DNA of 64,000 nt from Sphingobacterium lactis (GCF_011046555.1 NZ_CP049246.1:3224001-3288000), one strand, 5' to 3'; positions 53,283 through 61,289 are shown, numbered from the stretch's first letter. The notes: generated from the letters alone by a model not told the origin. Numbers and translations: made by a program.

Positions 53283-53424
53283 GTTTTGAAAAATTACTAT
53301 TTTATAATCATCATTTTTCATTCCGAATATTTGTTTTATAAACTGTTCAAAAAAATGTTGGCGACACTCCATCTAAATTCAAGAAGAAGCACCACCAACA
53401 TTCTTAGTCCTTTATTTAATGCGT

Positions 53425-55428
53425 TTATTGTTCTTGCTGTATCAAATGCTGTAAGTTCGGGTCGTTCTTGATACGCTCTATTTCACTTTCAACAATGTGT
53501 ACAATGTCGGATTTTATCTGGCGGTAGTTGCTTTCAATCTCTTGCTTCATATTATCGTTGCCGTTTTTATCAGCAAAAGATAAAATCTGCGGTATCTTCT
53601 GATACGCTTTGGTTTCTGCGGAAACTTTATCATTATCGACCACTATTTCTGCGTGAAATATCTTTTGCTCGATACGCTCGTCAAAGTTGTCGGATATAGC
53701 ACCAACAAACATACCCTGTGTCAAAGTTGAAATTTTAGAAGCAGGAATAAGGCTGTCTAATTGCGTAGAAATCGAAGTTGATTTATCATTTCGGTTGATG
53801 GTCATACTCTGACGTTTCTGCAATACTTTTCCGAACCGTTCTGACAAGCTCTTTGCGGTTTCGCCCACAACCTGCCCACTGAATACATTACCTACGGTAT
53901 TTTGGATAACTTTTGCCTCTTTATCTCCGTAATCCCGTATTAACTGCGAAAAATCCTGAAAGCCCAAACACACAGCTACCTTATTACTTCTCGCAGTTGC
54001 GATGAGATTGTCCAGTCCCCTAAAATAAATTGTGGGCAACTCATCTATGATTACTGAACTCTTTAATTGCCCTTTTTTGTTGATGAGCTTAACAATTCTC
54101 GAATTGTACAATCCCAAAGCTGCGGAGTAGATATTTTGACGGTCGGGATTGTTACCTACACACAAAATTTTAGGTTCTTTCGGATTGTTGATGTCAAGCG
54201 TAAAATCATCCCCGGTCATTACCCAATACAATTGCGGGCTAATCATTCTTGACAAAGGAATTTTTGCCGATGCAATCTGCCCCTGCAATTGGTCTTGTGC
54301 GCCACCTTGCCAGGCATCCATAAACGGAGAAAGATAGTTTTCCAAATCGGAATATGAGGTCAGAATGGTAAATACGTCCGAATACTTTTTATTCAGCAAT
54401 TCAATGGCGTGTGGGAATGTACAATACTTACCGTTCTCATAGATTTTCAGATACCAAATAATGGCAGCCAATAGGATAATTGGGCTTTCCACGAAAAAAT
54501 CTCCTTGCTTCTGTATCCAACTTCGATTGAGGTTCAGCATTATGGTATAAGCCGCTTCGTAAGCATCAGAAATGTCCGTCATAAAATCGGGATTTAACGG
54601 GTTACAACGGTGGCTCTTGCGTGGGTCATCAAAGTTGATGACATAGAATTTGGGTTGAACTTTGTACTTATCCCGATGCTTCAATAAATGATTGTAGGCA
54701 ATGGTAGAAAGGTCGTCAAACTTAAAATCGTAAATGTACATACTAAAGCCTTTCTCAATCTGTTGCTTGATGTAATTGTTTACGATGGCATACGATTTTC
54801 CTGAACCCGGAGTACCCAACACGATTGATGCTCTGAAAGGATTTACAATGTTTATCCAACCGTTGTTCCATTTGCCTTTGTAGTAAAATTTGGTAGGAAG
54901 ATTGACAGAATACTCGTTTTCCATCAGCTTTGTTTCCTGCTGAAAGCTCTCGTTCTCGTTATTGAAAACATCGTCCATCAGATTAGTACGAAGCAAACGG
55001 CTCATCCACACGCCAGCCATCAGCAAAGCGATATAACCTAACGAGATAGTAAGGATATACAGAAATGTGCCTATTACCGGAGATAGCTTTAACAACGGCG
55101 TGTTCAGAAAGAACAGCACAAAACCAACGCCCAAAGCCACGTAGATTTTAGCCCAGGTTATCTTCTCATTCTTTACGCCTTTCGTTCCCAAACAACTCAA
55201 AGCAAGCAAAACCAAAGCGAACGCCTTGGTATAAAGGGTATGTGAAAACAAGCCCGCCGTCCGGTCGAAATTGCCTAATATCTTGTTGATTATTTCCAAC
55301 GTCCAACCACGTTCTAAAAAGAACCCGTAGCAGAACCAATAAAGGTGCATCAGCACCAAAAGAATACTGACTGCCCGCATAAAAGCCATTATTTTGGCTA
55401 AACCTCTTAAATCGTCTTCTCCCTGCAT
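53425..55428 (-). CDS. Type IV coupling protein (VirD4/TraG-like, MobC)
   Basis: A 667-residue coupling ATPase. Four hydrophobic spans lie in the first 145 residues. Walker A is GTPGSGKS at 205-212 and the Walker B strand is SVIIDELPTIYF in the second half; ATARSNKVAVCLGFQDFSQL is the family's conserved region. It links the relaxase-DNA complex to the transfer channel. In CTnDOT-like elements it is mobC, directly beside mobA and mobB, whereas here a mercury cassette intervenes. Backbone motif copy 82 bases upstream. The last 60 residues are a charged helical tail (YRQIKSDIVHIVESEIERI). Confidence 0.93.
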   Translation of the reverse strand: MQGEDDLRGLAKIMAFMRAVSILLVLMHLYWFCYGFFLERGWTLEIINKILGNFDRTAGLFSHTLYTKAFALVLLALSCLGTKGVKNEKITWAKIYVALGVGFVLFFLNTPLLKLSPVIGTFLYILTISLGYIALLMAGVWMSRLLRTNLMDDVFNNENESFQQETKLMENEYSVNLPTKFYYKGKWNNGWINIVNPFRASIVLGTPGSGKSYAIVNNYIKQQIEKGFSMYIYDFKFDDLSTIAYNHLLKHRDKYKVQPKFYVINFDDPRKSHRCNPLNPDFMTDISDAYEAAYTIMLNLNRSWIQKQGDFFVESPIILLAAIIWYLKIYENGKYCTFPHAIELLNKKYSDVFTILTSYSDLENYLSPFMDAWQGGAQDQLQGQIASAKIPLSRMISPQLYWVMTGDDFTLDINNPKEPKILCVGNNPDRQNIYSAALGLYNSRIVKLINKKGQLKSSVIIDELPTIYFRGLDNLIATARSNKVAVCLGFQDFSQLIRDYGDKEAKVIQNTVGNVFSGQVVGETAKSLSERFGKVLQKRQSMTINRNDKSTSISTQLDSLIPASKISTLTQGMFVGAISDNFDERIEQKIFHAEIVVDNDKVSAETKAYQKIPQILSFADKNGNDNMKQEIESNYRQIKSDIVHIVESEIERIKNDPNLQHLIQQEQ

Positions 55429-55510
55429 TCTTTTTTAGTTTTAATGTTCGGGCGTGAATTTAAAGGCTCTACACAGCGGCTATAAGAATGTGGCAGTCAA
55501 TGGCGGTGCG

Positions 55511-55524
55511 TGGCAGTGTTTGGC
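55511..55524 (-). promoter_or_regulatory. Backbone motif copy (GCCAAACACTGCCA on minus strand)
   Basis: Exact copy of the word seen at 58974 and 60818, pointing toward the coupling-protein gene that starts at 55428. Flanked downstream by GCACCGCCATTGACTGCCAC, which repeats the GCCA/TGCC words. It separates the backbone gene from the mercury cassette. Confidence 0.45.
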
Positions 55525-55625
55525 GAAGTGATAAGAGTTGTAGCTTCTATGATCCTTTTGTATCGTAACATTTATGAAGCATCCAAATAAAAAATACTTT
55601 TAGTTGCTCTTCTGTTTTCTGTCCG

Positions 55626-55832
55626 TCAGCAACATTTTTTGTCCTGCAGAATTGGTGGACAAGCAACACTTCCGTAACTACAATAAACACAGCAGTCGCC
55701 TTGTTTTGGTTTTAGAACTTGTTTGCATTTTTCACATTCGTAAAAATATTGACAAGCGTCTGTCGGCATTGTTTCTTCTTTCTTGTGTCCGCAGTTGGGA
55801 CAAGTGATTGTTGATTGTAATTTGATTTCCAT
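55626..55832 (-). CDS. GDCCVxC-domain metal-binding protein
   Basis: A 68-residue protein with twelve cysteines. It contains CPNCGHKKEET, ECEKCKQVLKPK and the naming motif GDCCVYCSYG, and ends in DKKCC. Zinc-ribbon-like pairs and the GDCCVxC site suggest soft-metal binding. Such proteins go with mercury or arsenic operons. It starts 1 base after the MerTP stop, so it is coupled. A chaperone for Hg(II) is plausible. Confidence 0.88.
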   Translation of the reverse strand: MEIKLQSTITCPNCGHKKEETMPTDACQYFYECEKCKQVLKPKQGDCCVYCSYGSVACPPILQDKKCC

Positions 55833-55833
55833 T

Positions 55834-56433
55834 TTAATTTTCTTTTTTGTCGGTTACAGAATATCCTGTTGAGTTTATTGCTTTTTCGATTTCAGAAATA
55901 TTTGTTTTTGAGTTGTCAAATTCTACGATTGCATTTCCATTTTCATAAGAAGCGTTTGAACTTATTATTCCTGTCAATTTATTTACTTCGTGATTTACGT
56001 GTTCGCCACAACTTGCACAAGTCATTCCGCTAATCGTAAATTCTACTTTTTGAATATTGGATTTGTCCACTACTATGATTTGCTTTTCTGTCTTTGGGTA
56101 GAAAATGCTTGAGTAGTATGGAAAGGCAAGCATTACGATTGCAAATGCTGTTACTATTCCTAAAAACATTTTTGACTGAATGAATTTTGGTTTTTCTTCT
56201 GTTTCACAATTGCAATCTATCTGCTTTTTGGGTTTCAACTTTTGATACCAAGCAAAACCAAGAACCAAAATTGTCAACCCGATAAAATAGGGTCGAAAAG
56301 GTTCAAGCCAAGAAAAAGTGGAAGCAAGACCGCTTGTTCCTGCAATAAGAGCCAATACTGGTGTGATGCAACAAAGAGAAGCTGCAATTGTAGTCAAAAG
56401 TCCTGCACCAATTAATTTTTTGTCAGTTTTCAT
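55834..56433 (-). CDS. merTP: Mercuric transport protein MerTP fusion
   Basis: A 199-residue fusion of membrane transporter MerT and HMA carrier MerP. Membrane spans lie at about 8-32, 48-64 and 88-110, with the first-span Cys pair LCCITP at 21-22 and an extra CNC at 74-76 in a loop. The HMA domain (about 128-195) has GMTCASC at 136-142. It moves Hg(II) into the cytoplasm, normally for reduction by MerA. No merA is seen in the window. Start overlaps the stop of the ArsR-type regulator (ATGA). Confidence 0.9.
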   Translation of the reverse strand: MKTDKKLIGAGLLTTIAASLCCITPVLALIAGTSGLASTFSWLEPFRPYFIGLTILVLGFAWYQKLKPKKQIDCNCETEEKPKFIQSKMFLGIVTAFAIVMLAFPYYSSIFYPKTEKQIIVVDKSNIQKVEFTISGMTCASCGEHVNHEVNKLTGIISSNASYENGNAIVEFDNSKTNISEIEKAINSTGYSVTDKKEN

Positions 56434-56804
56434 ATTGTTTCTAATATTTTGTTTTCGTCAAGTATTTTGAAAAATGGTTTCAGCATTTTTTCATACTCTT
56501 TAGTCAGTGAGTGAAAAATAGTTTGAGCTTCTCGTTCGGTTTCAATAAGTTTTCTGTCTTTGAGTTTCCGCAAGTGTTGTGAAACCGCTGAAATTGTCAT
56601 ACCAAGAATATCACTTATATCACAAACACAAAGTCGTTTTTCTTCATAAAGTAGAAAGAGTATTTTCAGTCTTACATTGTTTCCCGCTAATTCAAGTCCG
56701 TTCGATAAATAGTCAAAAGAACCGTTGAGTTCTGAAACTCGGTCTTTACAGCGGTTTATTTGTTTAATGTCTGCTTGTTGTCGTATGCAAGAATTATTGT
56801 CCAT
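56430..56804 (-). CDS. ArsR-family regulator of the mercury cassette
   Basis: A 124-residue ArsR/SmtB repressor. I start it at the ATG at 56802-56804 since the promoter elements lie just upstream. Landmarks: NNVRLKILFLLYEE (42-55), the metal-site LCVCDI with Cys59 and Cys61 at the alpha-3 position, recognition helix TISAVSQHLRKL (70-81), and Cys6 and Cys19 in the N-terminal part. Senses Hg(II) or a similar soft metal. First gene of the cassette regulator, merTP, GDCCVxC. Confidence 0.9.
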   Translation of the reverse strand: MDNNSCIRQQADIKQINRCKDRVSELNGSFDYLSNGLELAGNNVRLKILFLLYEEKRLCVCDISDILGMTISAVSQHLRKLKDRKLIETEREAQTIFHSLTKEYEKMLKPFFKILDENKILETI

Positions 56805-56808
56805 AGCA

Positions 56809-56848
56809 CAAAGATAGTCAATTTGTTTATTTAAGCAATTACTTAAAT
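56809..56848 (-). promoter_or_regulatory. Promoter and ArsR-type operator of the mercury cassette
   Basis: Operator: perfect inverted repeat ATTTAAG-N6-CTTAAAT at 56829-56848. Promoter on the minus strand: TATCTTTG at 56809-56816 matches TAnnTTTG, with ATTG 19 bases upstream (56836-56839) inside the operator. The start site would fall very close to the ATG, so the mRNA may be nearly leaderless. Confidence 0.6.
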
Positions 56849-56932
56849 ACAACTCAAATTCTTTCAGAATTATAAAGTGACAGCTCAATAAATCTTTTTA
56901 AAAACAGATTTTTAATTCCAAAATCTGACCTC

Positions 56933-58213
56933 TTACAGTCTTCTTTTTTTTTTCTTCTTCATTTTGTTAGCAAAATCCTGTTCCTCGTAATCATCGCCCT
57001 GTGCTTCGGGTAACAAACCGCCAAATGCCTCAATCAAACCGTCTTCGTGTTTTTCAGTAGTATTCAGGAAGTCGAACAAGTGATGAGGTTCTTCCGCAGG
57101 AAGATCTGCATCATTTGATGTGGATGTTTTTGGAAGTTGTACGACAGGTTCTTTAATCTCCGGTTTGATATTATTGTTCCAATAATCATTAAAGGTATTG
57201 GCAGAAAGTTCCTTTGCTAAGCGTGAACCGTTCCAAACCGCCTTTGAATTGTGGTCTATGAAAGTGATACCATAAATACGACCTGTATCGTTCCGGCGGA
57301 CCACTACATTAATGCCCTGTTCACTCAACTGCTTTTTAAAAGCCTGCTCATCATTTGTGGATTTCAGAGCAATAGAAATTGCAGCTTTTAGGGTCTGCTT
57401 ACTTGGGTGGTCTTTTAAATCCTCTTTGCATTTTGCAAAATGCAGTTCCAAAGCCGGAAGCCCTGCATTTTTACCAAACAACGAAGCCTTGAACGGATGC
57501 CCGGCTCTTTCGCCTTTCTCGTTTAAAGGAATATATAATAAGCCTTGCCGCATTTTTCCCTGCAATTCGCCCTCCACTTTTTCGGTGGTAACATTAAACA
57601 GGGAAAGCAAGGCATTGTATTCGCCCAAAGTCTGAAACTTATAATAATTCGGTAGGTGGCGGACAACCGAAGCGATTTGGCTTTTCACATCGCCTGCCCG
57701 ATAATCTACCGGACGGAAAATCTTGTCGTTCTGCTTGTGTTCTTTATCGGTTGCGGGTATCAAGCCGTGTTGTCTTTCCAGTTCACGGCACACATTCATA
57801 GACCGCATTTTCTCGAATTTGTCCGAAATCTTTTTGCCCTGCTCGTCCACGCAAACCGATACAATGTGTATATGGCTGCGGTCGATATCGGTATGTTTGA
57901 ATACCACAAAAGGCTGTTCGCCGTAGCCCATTTCCCGCATATATTCTTCCGCCATTTGCCGAAACCTGTCATCGCTAACCTTATCTTTCGGGTCGGGATT
58001 GAGCGAAATATGCAACGTATGCTTTTCCGTATTGCGGTTGGCAATCAGGTAAGGTGCAAAAGATTGTGCTAATTGTGCAACAGTATATGCTCCAGTTGGC
58101 GTTTCGATTATCTTATTTGCGAACAGAATTTTCCCGTTTTCATTCTCTACTTTGAGCTGATTGTACGCCAATGCACCGTATAAATTCCCGCTTCTGCCAA
58201 TCTTTGCTATCAT
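56933..58213 (-). CDS. mobB: Relaxase, MobB type
   Basis: A 426-residue relaxase with the MobP-like catalytic domain in the first 200 residues: the N-terminal Tyr region GNLYGALAYN (10-19), the strand HTLHISLNPDPKD at 65-77 and the metal-binding HTDIDRSHIHIV at 107-118. It nicks DNA at oriT and stays attached to the 5' end during transfer. The end is acidic then basic (NKMKKKKKRRL). Overlaps the mobA stop by an ATGA, so it is coupled to it. Confidence 0.92.
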   Translation of the reverse strand: MIAKIGRSGNLYGALAYNQLKVENENGKILFANKIIETPTGAYTVAQLAQSFAPYLIANRNTEKHTLHISLNPDPKDKVSDDRFRQMAEEYMREMGYGEQPFVVFKHTDIDRSHIHIVSVCVDEQGKKISDKFEKMRSMNVCRELERQHGLIPATDKEHKQNDKIFRPVDYRAGDVKSQIASVVRHLPNYYKFQTLGEYNALLSLFNVTTEKVEGELQGKMRQGLLYIPLNEKGERAGHPFKASLFGKNAGLPALELHFAKCKEDLKDHPSKQTLKAAISIALKSTNDEQAFKKQLSEQGINVVVRRNDTGRIYGITFIDHNSKAVWNGSRLAKELSANTFNDYWNNNIKPEIKEPVVQLPKTSTSNDADLPAEEPHHLFDFLNTTEKHEDGLIEAFGGLLPEAQGDDYEEQDFANKMKKKKKRRL

Positions 58214-58656
58214 CTGTACTGCTTTTTTTTCAGGTTCTTTGCTTCAAATTCTTCGGTTATCTGAATGATTTTTTGGCATAGCATCGCCATTTCAGCCGTT
58301 TGTTTTTCCAATTTGTACAGGAACGCTGCGGCTTTTTTCTCCGAAAAATTCTTGTACAACAGCTTTACAATCTGGTTATAGTTTACACCTATGGAGCGGA
58401 ACTGGCTGTGAAAAGAGGTCAGCCGCATATAAAAATCAACCGTTCCCTTGTCAATCTGAATGGTTTTTATGGTCTTGTCAAAGATGCAGGACGTTATGAA
58501 ATGAGCCTTTACCTGCATACCTGATTTATCAAACAGGGCAAGAAAATGGGCGTGTTCCTGCTCGTTAAAGGAAATCGTATAGCGGATGGTCGCCGGGTCT
58601 TCTTTGGGGCGACGTCCGGTCTTTTTCAATTGCTTTTTGTTGTTATCGTTCATCAC
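58210..58656 (-). CDS. mobA: Mobilisation accessory protein MobA
   Basis: A 148-residue relaxosome protein. After a Lys/Arg-rich start (NNKKQLKKTGRRPKEDP) it has a ribbon-helix-helix-like TIRYTISFNEQEHAHFLAL and a helical body with SIGVNYNQIVKLLYKN, typical of MobC/MobA accessory proteins that bind oriT and recruit the relaxase. It starts 64 bases from the large inverted repeat at 58720, the likely oriT. Confidence 0.88.
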   Translation of the reverse strand: MMNDNNKKQLKKTGRRPKEDPATIRYTISFNEQEHAHFLALFDKSGMQVKAHFITSCIFDKTIKTIQIDKGTVDFYMRLTSFHSQFRSIGVNYNQIVKLLYKNFSEKKAAAFLYKLEKQTAEMAMLCQKIIQITEEFEAKNLKKKQYR

Positions 58657-58719
58657 TAATCCATTTTAAAATCCATACAAAACCCTGACTTTGGAAGGTG
58701 TTTTCTGCCCCCTGCAAAG

Positions 58720-58775
58720 GGCAAGTTGTTTTGAGCATCGGAAATCATTCCGAGATGCTCAAAACACAACTTGCC
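58720..58775. repeat. Large inverted repeat, oriT candidate
   Basis: Left arm GGCAAGTTG-TTTTGAGCATC and right arm GATGCTCAAAACACAACTTG(CC) pair over about 20 bases with only a two-base insertion on the right side. Loop of about 14 bases. Located 64 bases upstream of mobA. Confidence 0.7.
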
Positions 58776-58795
58776 GTGTTCCGGTGAACACAAAA

Positions 58796-58815
58796 ATCCG
58801 CCCTGCGGGACGGAT
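58796..58815. repeat. Hairpin in probable oriT
   Basis: ATCCGCCC / GGG-A-CGGAT, eight pairs with one bulged A and a TGC loop. Second of three adjacent hairpins. Confidence 0.55.
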
Positions 58816-58820
58816 TGAAT

Positions 58821-58856
58821 GTAACAGGGAAAAACGGCTCGTTGCCGTTCCCGTTA
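58821..58856. repeat. Imperfect inverted repeat in probable oriT
   Basis: GTAACAGGGAAAAACGGC against GCCGTTCCCGTTAC, with small bulges in the left arm and a loop of about five bases. Third of three adjacent hairpins. Confidence 0.55.
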
Positions 58857-58938
58857 CCCCCTGATATGTCAAAAGACTTTGCATAAATCCGTTAATAAAA
58901 ATCACAATACAAAGTAAAGCCCTGTTTACGATAGCGTT

Positions 58939-58987
58939 GCACTGTGACACAGTGCCAAATGCTGCCTCTGAACGCCAAACACTGCCA
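58939..58987 (+). promoter_or_regulatory. Palindrome plus backbone motif copies
   Basis: GCACTGT-GAC-ACAGTGC is a perfect 7-3-7 palindrome at 58939-58955, followed by AGTGCCAAATGCTGCC (58951-58966) and an exact GCCAAACACTGCCA at 58974-58987. They point toward traA, which starts at 59421. Confidence 0.45.
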
Positions 58988-59034
58988 CCGCTATACAACC
59001 GATTGAATTTGATGAGTTCTTTGCCCCTGAATGT

Positions 59035-59390
59035 TGACAGGCAGGCAGGCAGGCAGCCCGTGCTTCAGGACGAGCAGACGGCATACATTCAAGATGGCAG
59101 GTTATCCTGCCTGCAAGATTGCAGGAATGCAAGAAACCAAGAGCGCAGGAATGACGGAAAGCGTGACAGCCTGCTATCAGACAATCAAGCCTGCGTGATG
59201 GATAGAATGACGGACGGAACGAATGCAAGAACGCAATCACGCCTGATAGGATGCCTGAATGAAAGCATTGCTGCTGTACAGCAGGAAAGCAGGCAATCAG
59301 CAATTCCCGCAGGCAAGCCTGATAGCTATCCTGCAAGAAAGACAGCACGAAATCAGGACTGCACGGCTGAAAGCCTGCAAGACTGAAAAC
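59035..59390. repeat. Tract of degenerate GCAGG/CCTGC words
   Basis: Starts with tandem GCAG repeats (GGCAGGCAGGCAGGCAG near 59040) and continues with dozens of CCTGC, GCAGG, CCTGCAAGA and GCAAGAA words in both orientations over about 350 bases. Nothing in it looks coding: amino-acid composition is odd and both strands are open by bias of the repeats. May be a binding array for relaxosome proteins or decayed repeats. Confidence 0.5.
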
Positions 59391-59420
59391 AGTAAGATGT
59401 AAACTTTAAATTTTAAAAAT

Positions 59421-60188
59421 ATGGACACAAGAAAGAAACCTCTGTTTGTCGCTTTTTCTTCTCAAAAAGGCGGTGTTGGCAAAAGCACATTTACCACGCT
59501 TGTCGCCAGTACGATGCACTATCGGTTGGGCTACAACGTAGCTGTTTTTGATGCGGATTTTCCGCAGCACAGCCTGATGAAAATGAAAACCCGTGATTTG
59601 GCAATGGTAATGGAAAATGAGGCGTTGAAAAAACTGGCATATAAGCAGTTTACCACCATCAATAAAAAAGCCTATCCCATTATGCAGCACAAAGCGGATA
59701 GCGTACTCGATGCGGCGCACGAATTTGTAAACACTTCCCCTGTTCCGCTTGATGTGCTGTTCTTCGACCTGCCCGGAACCGTGAACACGCCCGGAATTCT
59801 GAAAGCATTGGCAGGTATGCACCACATTTTCACGCCCATCACGGCAGACCGTGTGGTAATGGAAAGTACGCTCATCTTCACACAGCTTTTACAGGATGTA
59901 ATTATGAAAAAAGGCGAAACTTCCATACAAAGCATTAACCTGTTTTGGAACCAGGTGGACGGCAGGGAAAGCACGCCCTTATATGACGTGTATAATCAGC
60001 TTATCGGGCAACTGGGGTTAAGCCTGATGCAAAGCCAAATCAAGAACAGCACCCGTTTTCGCAAGGAAAGTGAAGTGGACAGCAAAACAGTTTTCCGTTC
60101 TACGATAATGCCACCCGATGAGCGTTTGATGAAAGCCTGCCAGTTAGACCTGTTCATCAGCGAATTTTTAAACATCATTCAATCGTAG
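59421..60188 (+). CDS. traA: TraA, ParA-family ATPase of the transfer operon
   Basis: A 255-residue ParA/MinD-type ATPase. The deviant Walker A is KGGVGKST at 16-23, the FDADFPQHSL strand follows near 41-50, and the Walker B-like VLFFDLPGTVN lies near 114-124. In CTnDOT-like elements this is the first gene of the tra operon. It may position the element or the transfer machine. Followed by traB after 4 bases. Confidence 0.9.
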   Translation: MDTRKKPLFVAFSSQKGGVGKSTFTTLVASTMHYRLGYNVAVFDADFPQHSLMKMKTRDLAMVMENEALKKLAYKQFTTINKKAYPIMQHKADSVLDAAHEFVNTSPVPLDVLFFDLPGTVNTPGILKALAGMHHIFTPITADRVVMESTLIFTQLLQDVIMKKGETSIQSINLFWNQVDGRESTPLYDVYNQLIGQLGLSLMQSQIKNSTRFRKESEVDSKTVFRSTIMPPDERLMKACQLDLFISEFLNIIQS

Positions 60189-60192
60189 TGCT

Positions 60193-60642
60193 ATGGAAAA
60201 AGATAATAAACGTAAAGTTACGCCGGACATTAACGAAGAGCTGATGATGAACCTGATGGTAGACGGCGTTAAAAAGGACGGTTTGCAGCTACCGCCTGAA
60301 CCTGCCGAAGAGCAGGAAAAGGAAGAAATACAAAACGAGGTAAGGCAGGATGAATTACCACAAAGCAAACCTGTACAAAGGGAAAGAAACCGTACCAAGA
60401 AGAGCCTTGACGGAAGCTACGGCGAACACTTTTTGAAAACCCATTCGATGACAAAGCGGGGCGATAAAAGTATCTATATCCGGCAGGAATACCACGAACG
60501 GCTATCCCGTATTGTACAGGTAATCGGTAAAGATGCTATACCCCTGTATGCCTATCTCGATAACATACTGGAACATCATTTTGAAATGTTTGAAAAAGCC
60601 ATTACCGATGATTTCAACGAAAAGTTTAAACCCATTTTTTAA
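60193..60642 (+). CDS. traB: TraB-like DUF3408 protein
   Basis: A 149-residue protein. The first 70 residues are charged and disordered. The C-terminal part (about 75-149) is the DUF3408 domain with FLKTHSMTKRGDKSIYIRQE and IPLYAYLDNILEHHFEMFE, resembling a ribbon-helix-helix DNA-binding fold. Paired with a ParA-like ATPase, it could be the partner DNA-binding protein, by analogy with ParB. That role is inference. Confidence 0.82.
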   Translation: MEKDNKRKVTPDINEELMMNLMVDGVKKDGLQLPPEPAEEQEKEEIQNEVRQDELPQSKPVQRERNRTKKSLDGSYGEHFLKTHSMTKRGDKSIYIRQEYHERLSRIVQVIGKDAIPLYAYLDNILEHHFEMFEKAITDDFNEKFKPIF

Positions 60643-60653
60643 AGCATCTGATT

Positions 60654-61289
60654 ATGGAAATAGTAATTGTGATTTGCCTGCTGATAGTCATTGTCCTGCT
60701 TTTGCAGGATAAGATTGTAATTCATAAAAGGTCGGAGCAAAAGTCCAAACAGGAAAAAGTTAACCCGAACCTGCCCGATATTATGGGGCAACCCAAGCCA
60801 GTAAGAAGCCTTTCAGTGCCAAACACTGCCAATGACAGCCAAATAACGGAACCGGAGATAAACCCTGATAATTTAGACATCGAATACGACGAAAACGAAA
60901 ACGTCAGCATTCAAATTCCGCAGGAAGAACTGGACGAAGTTTTCAGCAATATGCCTGATTTGGAAGAAGAGGAAGAAGAATGGAACAGGTACGGAATATC
61001 CGGTGGCGATAACGGTTTTGCCCAAGGGGTTACCTATGACGAACTAAGCTCCGTAGGGGCATTGCTCCAAAAAGAGAATTTGGAACAGGCTCAAAAGGAA
61101 ACAGCGGTAGCCATAGTTCAGAAATTACAGGGAACCGAATTATTCAGCTTACTGGAAAATTCCATTGAGGGTGCTTCCCGAAAAATTGCCGAGCTTTTGG
61201 ATAGCACACTTTCATCTGAAAGCGACGACAGTTCTTCCACCTTGCGGAAAAGTAATTTGGGTGATTTTGACATTGGGGAGTTTGTCTGA
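60654..61289 (+). CDS. traD: TraD-like conjugation protein
   Basis: A 211-residue protein with an N-terminal membrane span (about 3-17), a disordered region and an acidic stretch (MPDLEEEEEEWNRYG), then a helical C-terminal domain with YDELSSVGALLQKENLEQAQ. Follows traB at 11 bases and fits the third small gene of the transfer operon. It contains an exact backbone motif at 60818-60831 within its coding sequence. The next transfer genes (traE onward) would be expected here, but two opposite-strand genes follow instead. Confidence 0.78.
   Translation: MEIVIVICLLIVIVLLLQDKIVIHKRSEQKSKQEKVNPNLPDIMGQPKPVRSLSVPNTANDSQITEPEINPDNLDIEYDENENVSIQIPQEELDEVFSNMPDLEEEEEEWNRYGISGGDNGFAQGVTYDELSSVGALLQKENLEQAQKETAVAIVQKLQGTELFSLLENSIEGASRKIAELLDSTLSSESDDSSSTLRKSNLGDFDIGEFV
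60818..60831 (+). promoter_or_regulatory. Backbone motif copy inside traD
   Basis: An exact GCCAAACACTGCCA, preceded by CAGT so that CAGTG-CCAAA-CACTG forms a small palindrome. It lies in coding sequence and points in the direction of traD. It may be a chance match or an internal control site for downstream transfer genes. Confidence 0.3.

Larger units (their letters stand above)
58657..59420. other. Intergenic region between mobA and traA; probable oriT
   Basis: 764 bases between divergent mobA and traA, with no supportable gene. It holds three hairpin-forming inverted repeats (58720-58775, 58796-58815, 58821-58856), a palindrome with backbone motif (58939-58987), and a long tract built of GCAGG/CCTGC words (59035-59390). 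Position beside the relaxase genes and hairpin density fit an origin of transfer plus the promoter of the transfer operon. Confidence 0.6.

Noticed and set aside
58937-59386. Open frame of about 149 codons on the plus strand, and a similar one on the minus strand (58926-59348), upstream of traA
   Set aside because: Both run through the GCAGG/CCTGC tract and owe their openness to its repeat composition. The peptides are rich in Arg, Gln, Cys and Ser without any domain, and the region overlaps the hairpins and motif copies.
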